Positions 52,701 through 61,000 of a stretch of 64,000 nt of DNA are shown here, piece after piece. The position numbers and the translations under genes were made by a program. Source of the stretch: Rhynchopus sp. YZ270_cl-10 (Eukaryota; Euglenozoa; Diplonemea; Diplonemida; Diplonemidae); NCBI GenBank assembly GCA_964035575.1, contig OZ037906.1:930001-994000 (forward strand), given 5' to 3'. A model generated the notes under the pieces. That model did no database searches. It was given only the letters and a program-made list of their open reading frames with translations, and was not told where the DNA came from. Numbering within the stretch: the stretch's first letter is position 1; the number at the start of each line of letters is the position of its first letter.

Positions 52701-55100
52701 CCTGACGTGGGGGGACTATGATATTCTGATTGGGAAGTTGCGTGGAGAGTCGGACAGAACTGCGATTGCGGAGACGCTTGAGTGGGTGAACATGATCATC
52801 ATAAAGGTGTGGCCGCTGATGCGCAGGTACCTTGAGAAGCAGATCATGTCCGACCTCCAGGCACGCATCTCCAAGGCAGCCGCGTCCCTCCCAGGGCAGT
52901 CCTGGACCGGCCTCGAGATTGAAATCAAATCCGCCAACCTTGGAAAGAAGGAACCCTCCTTCACGACCATCGAAGCACACAAAAAGCAGAAGGACGATGC
53001 AACGGGGCTCATCATGTTCTTCAACAACATCAACTTCAACTCCAATGTCGAGGTCAAGCTGGAGGTATTTGTCCCTTTTTTGATATCTGCCATTACCTTT
53101 GTTCCAACCCTTCAACACATCACCCCCTACAGGTCACTGTCGCAGGCATGGTCACCCCGGTGGACATCAAGGACGTGAAGTTCCAAGGCACGCTCTGTGT
53201 CGAGATGCATGAGCTCAACGACCAGCTCCCCTTCGTTGGCACCCTTGAGGCATACTTCCCTAACCCACCGCACGTCGACCTGGACCTGCAGGTGCACGGT
53301 TCGGGTGAGATCCCTGGGGTGCGCACACTCTCTGTCAATTGTGTCAACGACGCCATCGCCAGCGTCTGCGTCCTCCCCAACACGCTCTACACGAACGTCC
53401 GCAACCCCGGCATGAAGCCGCCGATCAAGGCGCCAGCAGGTGTTCTCCGCCTCTCCGTGCTCCGTGCACGCCACCTGATCGCAGGGGACATGGCCATCAC
53501 ATTCGTCTCCGACGAGAAGAGTGATGCCTACGCATACGCCAGACTCGGTGCACAGACCAAACAGACCAAGGTGATCACCTCCTTCGACCCTGAGTGGCTG
53601 GAGAAGTTCGACTTCGTCGTGCAAGACATGGCGCAGTGGGTGGACCTTGAGGTGTTCGACTCCGACATCAAGGCCGACGACACCTTAGGGGCAGTCTTCC
53701 AGAAGGAGACCGTCCTCGGCGGCGGTACCGACGTCATCTCACGAGGCATGCCGGTCCTTGCAATGTGCAGAAAGATTTGGAACGCTGACGACAGAAACCG
53801 CGAATACATCAACCTCGAGCTGAGCGAGAAGACAAAGGACGAAGGTCTGAGCATCGACAGCGACCCCTACAAGGGTGCGCGCGTTACCTTTGAAGGTGGT
53901 GGTAAATACGACAAACGTCCGGTGACAAAGGGTGACGAGCCGCCGGGTGGGATTGAGCTTGAGGATGGGTGTGTCATCGACTACGGTGAGGAGGGTGTGG
54001 TGGAGAGCATCGACAACACGACTGCGAAGTTCGCGACCTTTATGTGCAGCTTCCCGGGTGCGGAGGACGTGCCGCTGCATGCAGGCGACCTCAAGGTGCT
54101 CAAGCCGCTCATTGTCTACAAGATGGACCAGCTCGTTGGCAAGGACGGCGAGAAGTCGACCATCCAGGTGCACCCTGAGTGGCTTGCCATGGAGAACCCT
54201 GGCCCCATCGCCGCACAGCTCGTCACCCTCGAGCTCGAAGGCATCTCAGGCCTGCCGACACTGAGCGACCGTGACATCGGCATCCCTTACAGAGTCCGCA
54301 TCACCCTGCAGGACCCCACCGAGCCCACCGAGACCTGGCCTGTCACAGAGTCCAAGCCAGGCCAGCCCGAAATGTGTTCCGACACCTCGCTTCAAAGCTT
54401 TATGCAGACCATCCAAAAGATGGACGGCAAAGGCACTTCACACGAAGACATCGCGAAGGTGTTGGAGATCACCCCCGAGCTTGTCCAGGAGGGGCTCGAC
54501 CTGTTTGCCCCCGCGCCGGTTGTGGAGAAGCGGGAGGGCGAGGTGGTGGAAGTGTTGCTGAAGGCGTACGGCAAGAAGAAGGACGCTGGGATTGCGTTCT
54601 CACTCTACAAAGGCGAAAACGTGACGGACACAAGAAAGCGTTTGCGGGATCGCCTGACGACGCCTGTTGGACACACTGTGAAGCTTACCCTTGATGGAAA
54701 GACTGTCGAACCTTCTGCAGATCAGCTGACAGCAGGCGCAGTACTGGAACACAAGGCAATCCTCTCAGGCCCGATGCACTCCTGGTTGAGCCGTAGCCAT
54801 GCGCACATCAACAAGGTCCGCTCTTCAAGCAGCCCCTACTTCCACCAGACCATCCACATGGTGACACCTTCCCCCGAAAACCCCACCCTCATGTTCGAAA
54901 TCCTTGCGTCTGACGGTACGGTTCTTGGCATGACCCAATCGAAGCCGCAATCAACAGGGTACCCCTCCTCCTTCGAGGTCGCAGTCGAAAAGGAAGCCTC
55001 CGGTGGATGGGGCTTCGGAATGGGGGCAGCGGAAGGGTACAAATATACCTGCAAGATTGATTGCCAAATCTGCATGGATCCTTTGAGAATGAAGAGTTGA
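43781..55100 (+). CDS. Giant multi-SMP, multi-C2 (extended-synaptotagmin-like) protein, 7 exons
   Basis: Exons 43781-50356, 50506-50637, 51285-51959, 52004-52207, 52283-52458, 52503-53064 and 53133-55100 join in frame to about 3430 residues. MGNCGGK predicts N-myristoylation plus palmitoylation instead of a membrane hairpin. A Glu/Lys helix is followed by four modules. Each has an SMP-like lipid-transfer domain opening with GALT-x-x-D(F/Y) and ending near VPN(F/Y)-x-x-x-P, then a C2 (about 366-467, 1110-1210, 2240-2340, and the last in exon 7), then a second C2-like domain with a helical insert. C2s of modules 2-4 keep calcium-type aspartates (VFDADFIGADD, VYDEDEGKTDD, VFDSDIKADD); module 1 is degenerate. 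A WWK box lies in module 1, a polyproline run near residue 1590, a roughly 215-residue ER/K single helix before module 3 and a ubiquitin-like stretch near the end. Lipid transfer or tethering at contact sites is inferred. Confidence 0.85.
50638..51284. other. Large intron of the giant gene with a GC-rich core and antisense frame
   Basis: This 647-nt intron (GTATGG...TATAG) is far longer than its neighbours (44-149 nt) and its first 400 nt are as GC-rich as coding DNA. On the minus strand a 96-codon frame (50723-51010, open back to about 51049) reads MCEGMLHIGEPRVITDLIRF and later NSDFLNPRTDTGKMVDNAV. It could be a nested gene, a relic, or chance; no family was recognised. Confidence 0.35.
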
Positions 55101-55706
55101 TTTTGAAGGTTTATTGATTTTTTTTTGTGGAATAGAAAAATAATGGAGAGGAGAAGGAAAGTTCAAGAAACGAAAGGAAAAAGGGAAAAAAAAAGAAAAA
55201 AATAAAACAATACAAATCGGTTTTTGGCCTGTAGAGGTCTCACCATTTTATTGTTTTGTCGTATTTTTTTTTTTTTGTGATGGATTTTTTGATTTTCCTC
55301 TTCCACTCCTTTCACCGCCTTTCAATTTTCTTTATTTTGCAAATACCGTAAACATTCTTTTGAATGTAGCGGCTTTGCGTCACACGAGGCGTATGTTTTC
55401 TTTTCTTTCTCCTTCTACAATTCGTTCAATTTTGTTCTTTCAAATCAGATATTTTTTTATTCTCTTCCAAAGCTTCTACAACAACCCCGAGAAGAGCGTA
55501 AGTCGTGTGCGTGCGAGAACGCGCACGGAGCTCTTGAGGTTTTAGTTTTCTCGAGGGCAACTTTATTGTACCACAATGAAGGCGCCCTCTGCCCCCCCTT
55601 TCACCTTGTGGGTCAGATCGGAGGTGCCTGCCTCAATAACCACTATTTTTTTCTTTATTTTTTGCTCGATGGTTTCTTGATTCATTTGCTATTTCTTTTA
55701 TTCCTT

Positions 55707-56665
55707 TTAGTGACTAAGCACAATGAGGCTTAAGATCGTCACTGTGTTTTTATTATTTTTTTTTTAAATCGTCTGTTTTTCCCGTGAGAGGGTATTCACC
55801 GATTTGGCTTCTATTGTTCTTCATGTTTGGTGCAAGGTGACTAAGTACGAGAGGCTTAGGATCATCTTAAAAACTTTTCTTCATGTTTATTCTACAAAGC
55901 ATGAATACTATTTCAAAAAATATATGTCGTCATCCGATCTTTCGCAGTTTCCTGTTGTTAAAAGGTGGCTAAGCAGTGGCGAGGCTTATGGTCGCCTTAC
56001 AAACCATTTCCCCATCTTTTGCGCTCTATCCCCTGTTCGATAAACCCCGCGGTGTTTCAGTTGTACCTTCGCCCTAGAGGACGTTGGCACAACTTCACTT
56101 TTTTTTTTTGTTTCTCACAAAGCAAAAAAAAAATTACCCACACACACAGCCTGAAGATATTTCCTGTTCAAGTGAATTTCAAAAAAAAAACCCCCTTGGA
56201 AATTAACAATAGCCAAGAATACGTTACGCTTCCCCCATTTAATGTGTCACGTGAGGGCACGTTCATCTTTCATGTTTCTTTCAGTTCCAAGGTTCCCGAC
56301 CCTCTAAAAAAAGTACAGTGGGGGGGGTGCGTCTACACTAAATCGCCCAAGATTCCTAAAAAAGGAAGGGGGGAAAAAAAAAACGTTTCCCCATATTTCG
56401 CGTGTCCTGCATCTACTCAAGCGTGACACATTTTCTCCAAAAGTTCATTTTGTTTTTTTCGAAACTTTTTCCCACCCTTTTTTTCTTTTTTTGTTGAACG
56501 ATGTTTTGTGTCTTGTAAGACACAACCATCTTAAGATTTTATTTTTATTTTTCAAGGTGACTAAGCACTTGCCGGCTTAGAATCATCTTACAAACCATTT
56601 TTTTTCTCTCTTTTCCAACTTGCAAGATATGTGCACGAGAGTCACATTCATCTTACAATTTTTCC
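55707..56665 (+). repeat. Cluster of dispersed hairpin repeats ending in TCATCTTACAA
   Basis: Seven copies in under 1 kb, at about 55707, 55834, 55965, 56236, 56500, 56554 and 56625. Best copies read AAGGTGACTAAGC, short loop, GGCTTAGGATCATCTT, ACAAACC. AAGGTGA pairs with TCATCTT and CTAAGC with GCTTAG, giving a stem of about 13 bp. Other copies use a different stem (GTGCACGAGAGTCAC, GTGTCTTGTAAGACAC) but keep the same 3' end. All copies, here and elsewhere in the window, point the same way as the genes. This favours a transcript-level signal over a randomly inserted element. Confidence 0.75.
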
Positions 56666-57165
56666 CCTTTTTCAAAAAACAAAAAACACACACTAACAAA
56701 TAAGAGGAATACGAAGATCACCAGCTGATCAAAATTCTTCATTATTTTCCGTATCTATAATGCACCAACTGAAGCTTTATTTCTAAAATAGAGTTTTTGT
56801 TTATATCAATTACCCTTTCTCTGGTCCCCTTTAAATCTCTCTCTCTCCCCCCCCCTCCCCTCTTCCCCTCTTATAAAACACCGCAATCACTTAAAATAAC
56901 TGAATACTTGAAGCAATAAGCTTCAATTCCCACCCAGCTCTTTTCCAAAAAAAAAATCTTTTTCATTGCAACAAAGGATTTTTTTGACACTTCCCCTTTT
57001 GGGGTTCAGAAAAATTCCAGCAGTTTCAAGTCACACCGGACCATGAACTGTGCGTTTGAATAAGCCGGCAGGAAGAGTGATGGGTGGGTAAATGCACGGT
57101 CCTCTTCCCCCCCCCCCCCCCCCTTTTTTTCTCCGGAGGGGGATGTGATGAAACAAAGGAGAACA

Positions 57166-57249
57166 GTTGACAGTGGAGATTGCACAAAACTGTGGCAACA
57201 CAACCGAGGCAACTACACTACTCCAACAATTTATCGAAAAAAAACAAAA
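57166..57249 (+). repeat. Dispersed repeat 'GTTGACAGTGGAGATTGCAC', copy 2
   Basis: Matches 42509-42602 almost base for base, including the A-rich 3' end. Confidence 0.85.
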
Positions 57250-57372
57250 TAACATTATTGAGCTCATCTTCAGGTGTCTATACACCAATACAAAAAAGGC
57301 CTGTTCAAAACCCTGTTTTTTTGTTTTTTGTAAGTCTGTTGTTTAGCTCAGCGGTCAGAAAGTGATTCCCCC

Positions 57373-57412
57373 CTAGCGTCTGCGTCCGCCGGTGTACGGT
57401 GAGGCGTTTCAA
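57373..57412 (+). repeat. Short dispersed repeat 'GCGTCTGC...GGTGAGGCGTTT', copy 2
   Basis: AGCGTCTGCGTCCGCCGG then TGTACGGTGAGGCGTTTCAA; partner of 41024-41063. Confidence 0.6.
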
Positions 57413-58020
57413 GCGAAGCGTTCAACTTCTCTCCCTTTTTTTTCTTCTTTTCTTCTTTTTGTATTTTAATTTTTTTTCCACTTTTTCCCGATCCGAACGA
57501 AAAGGGGGGGGGGGGGGGGGTGGAATGGTGGGATAGTCGGGTCACCAAAATGTTTGAAAATAAATCCAGCAAAAAGGGTTGGACAAAAATGGTAGTTATT
57601 CGTGCACGGTCAGTGCAACTACACTTCGCTAACAAAATAAGGGAAAATATCGATAACAAAAGAAGAAAAAAAAACAAAATACCAACGTCCCAAATTCCCC
57701 AACGACAGTAGCAATTTAAAAATATGTTGAATCCCTATTGCAACCCCTACGGTAATTCATCTTTTCAAGTTTGCTCCCCCCTTTTTTTTTGCCACGCAAA
57801 AACGAAAACGGAGAATACCGGCGCTATTTAAAAAAGTTTTAAAAAAAGTTAACTGTGCAAATCTTTCCATTTTCCATTTTCTTCCGGTCTCACCCCTCTC
57901 TCTCTCTCTCTCTCTCTCTCCTTCACCACAACACACCAACACCAAAAAAAAGCGACACACTTTGTCAATTTGTCCATTAATTTGTACAGAACACAAGTGA
58001 GTTTTTGTTTTCTTTATTAT

Positions 58021-58066
58021 ATTTTCCTTTTTCTCCTCTTTTCCCCGTTTTCTTTTCTCTATATAG
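58021..58066 (+). promoter_or_regulatory. Predicted splice acceptor before the WWK-repeat gene
   Basis: Pyrimidine tract of about 40 nt ending CTCTATATAG (AG 58065-58066), 24 nt before the start codon at 58091. Same arrangement as in front of most genes in the window. Confidence 0.6.
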
Positions 58067-58090
58067 ACCACTTACCCCCACACCACTACA

Positions 58091-61000
58091 ATGCCTGGTG
58101 ATGAAGTTGAGGACATGCACGGCGATGCCGAGGCACGTCGTTCCCTCGTTGGAAACAACATGTTCGAGAACCTGGGAGAGCCGATCAAGAAGCTGCTCGT
58201 GGAGGTAGAGGGCACAGGGAAGGAGATCGACGAGAAGACAATGGAGCTCCTGCAGCACATCACCGTGAAGCAGCTTGCGAAGATCTTCGAGATGCTTGGG
58301 CAGGGTGAGGACCCCGAGACGATCCTTGCCTGGCTGAAGCGCCGTGCGCGCAAGAACAAGGCCGGGAAGGACGACTGGGCGGAGGAGCGCAAGGCAATGA
58401 TCCAGACCGGTGCGGAGCGTGACCCGGTGGCCTTCTTCAAAGCGATTGAGGAGGCGAATGCGGAGCGTGCCAAGGAGTTCGAAGAGATGGAGCAGGAGCG
58501 CGACCAGCTGCGCCTCGCCAAGACGAAGGAGCGTGAGGCGAAGCGCAAGGAGAACGCAGAGAAGCTGCAGGAGGCGAAGAAGGCGGTGGAGGACGAGGGC
58601 GGGTGGTGGAAGGCAACCGAACACATGCCCGAGAAGGACAAGAACGCGGTGAACGCAGCCTTCGAGAAGTTTGCTGCAAAGCAGTCTGAGTTCGACAACG
58701 CGGACAAGGACCAGGACGGGGAGTGGTGGAAGCGCGACCCCTACAGACGCGACTGGGAGCGCAACAAGGGGAAGGGGAAGAAGTGGACCGGCGTTGTTGA
58801 GGGTGCGAAGGAGAAGGCGACGGACGCGGAGCTTGCTGTGCGTGAGGAGTTCTACAAGGGCAACGACTGGTGGAAGGCAGACAAGTTCAAGCGCGACTGG
58901 GACGCAACGAAGGAGGCGGACTGGTGGAAGGAGGAGCCCTACATCAAGGACTGGCAGCAGAACAAGCATGAGGGGGTGCGCTGGAAGGCTGCTGACGAGG
59001 AGAGCGGTCTGGAGGGCGAGGGCAACACGTACCCTGCGACTGGGGAGGAGCAGAAGCGTCGTGAGGACTGGTACAAGGCGAACGGCCCGCGTGGTGTGGT
59101 GAAGGCGTGGAACGCGGCCACCGAGGGTGATCCGGAGAAGTGCAGCGTGCCCGAGAAGAAGAACCGCGAGGAGTACTACCGCAACGGCGACTGGTGGAAG
59201 GGTGACGACGCACGCCAGGAGTTCAAGGACAAGGGGCTTGACGCAGACGCCCTGCAGTTCGCGAAGGCGCCGCAGGACTCCGAGTGGTGGAAGCAGGAGC
59301 CGTACCGTGAGGACTTCTTCAAGAACGGGACTGGGCCGGCTGCGAAGAAGTGGAACGCCATCAACGAGGATGCTGGTATCGACGGAGTGGGCGACAAGAA
59401 GCCGGCACCGGAGGCTGAGAAGAAGGAGCGCGAGGACTGGTACAAGAACAACTGGTGGAAGGCACCGCAGTACAAGGACGACTGGCAGAAGAACGGGAAG
59501 GCTGGGAAGGAGTGGAAGGCGCCTGGCGAGAAGGAGGCGAAGTCTGGGGACTACAAGAAGCCTGTTGGCGATGCAGAGCGTGCCAAGCGTGAGGAGTGGT
59601 ACAAGAACGGTGACGACGAATGGTGGAAGGCACCGCAGTACATTGAGGACTACCACCAGAACGGCGACGCAGGGCGCCACTGGCCTGCCAAGACCGAGGC
59701 CGACGGTGTGGGTGGGCGTGGGCAGGAGAACGAGGCCAAGCCGGACGAGCGCAAGAAGCGTGAGGAGTTCTACCGTGCGAACTGGTGGAAGCAGCCGAAG
59801 TACACGGACGACTTCCACAAGAACGGTGCCCTTGGGGATGCGTGGCAGAGCAAGAACGACAACCCGAACGTGGACAAGGACTGGTGGAAGCAGGCGCCGT
59901 TCATCGAGAACTGGACGAACAGCATGAAGCCGAAGACACTCCCGCCTGGGCTGGAGTGGTGGAAGCAGCCGCAGTACGTCGAGGACTACCAGGTCAACGG
60001 CCCGAAGGGGAAGAACTGGACTGCGAAGTCCGAGGCGAACGGTGTTGCGGGCAAGGGCGACACCGACCCTGCGGACGCTGCGGAGAAGCAGAAGCGCCAG
60101 GACTGGTACGGGGACAACTGGTGGAAGGCACCGCGCTGTGCGATGGACTGGGCGAAGAACGGTGCGCACGGTGAGGAGTGGCGTGCCGGGAGCCCTGCTG
60201 CGGCGTTCGACCCGAAGAAGGGTGCTCGCACCGAGCCCTGCACAGAGGAGCAGGCGCGCGAGCGTGAGGCGTGGTACCGCCCTGAGGGGGACATGTGGCG
60301 TGCTGTTGGAGAGGAGGCGGGCTTCGACAAGAAGGCTGCTGAGCTGCCGTGTACGAAGGCAGAGGCGTTGAAGCGTGACGAGTGGTACAGGACGAACTGG
60401 TGGAAGGCACCCGAGTACGTGGAGGACTGGAAGAAGAACGGTGCGGAGGGGACGAAGTGGCCTGGAGCGTGCGAGGAGTCTGGGAAGGCGGGGAAGGCGA
60501 AGGAGGACCCGTGCAGCCCAGAGGAGGCACAGAAGCGTGACAACTGGTACCGCAACGCAGGCGACAATGAGTGGTGGAAGGAGCCGCAGTACTGCGAGGA
60601 CTGGGCCAACCACGGGCCGGACGGCGACCGCTGGACGGCAGACAACCGCCCGAACGCTAACAAGAACGGCGGGAAGGAACACCCCTGCACGCCTGAAGAG
60701 ACGGCAGACCGTGAGGCCTGGTACAAGGACAACTGGTGGAAGACACCGACCTGCTACGACGACTGGAAGAAGAACGGCCCGGACGGCCAGCAGTGGGTGC
60801 GCGACAAGCCGATGGAGATGGACCGCCAGGACCCTGAGACCATTGGGGACGGCTGGTGGAAGAAGCCCGAGTACATCGAGGACTGGTTGAAGAACGGTGA
60901 GGACGGACGCAACTGGACTGCCGACGACCCTGTCTCTGCTGCTGCGGGGCAGGGCCACAAGAACCCTGCGAGCGACCCCGAAAAGGAGGAGCGTGAGAAG

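Larger units (their letters stand above)
55101..58020. other. Intergenic spacer between the giant genes, rich in hairpin repeats
   Basis: Nearly 3 kb without a credible gene. The main content is a cluster of about seven hairpin-family copies at 55707-56665. Also present are a dispersed repeat copy at 57166-57249, a second short repeat at 57373-57412, a TAGCTCAGCGG sequence at about 57344 resembling a tRNA A box without a matching tRNA, an 18-nt G run near 57505 and (CT)n at 57897-57920. Confidence 0.5.

Noticed and set aside
57344-57420. Possible tRNA gene (TAGCTCAGCGG)
   Set aside because: The A-box-like sequence is present but the D-stem does not close and no B box or acceptor stem could be found at the right distance.
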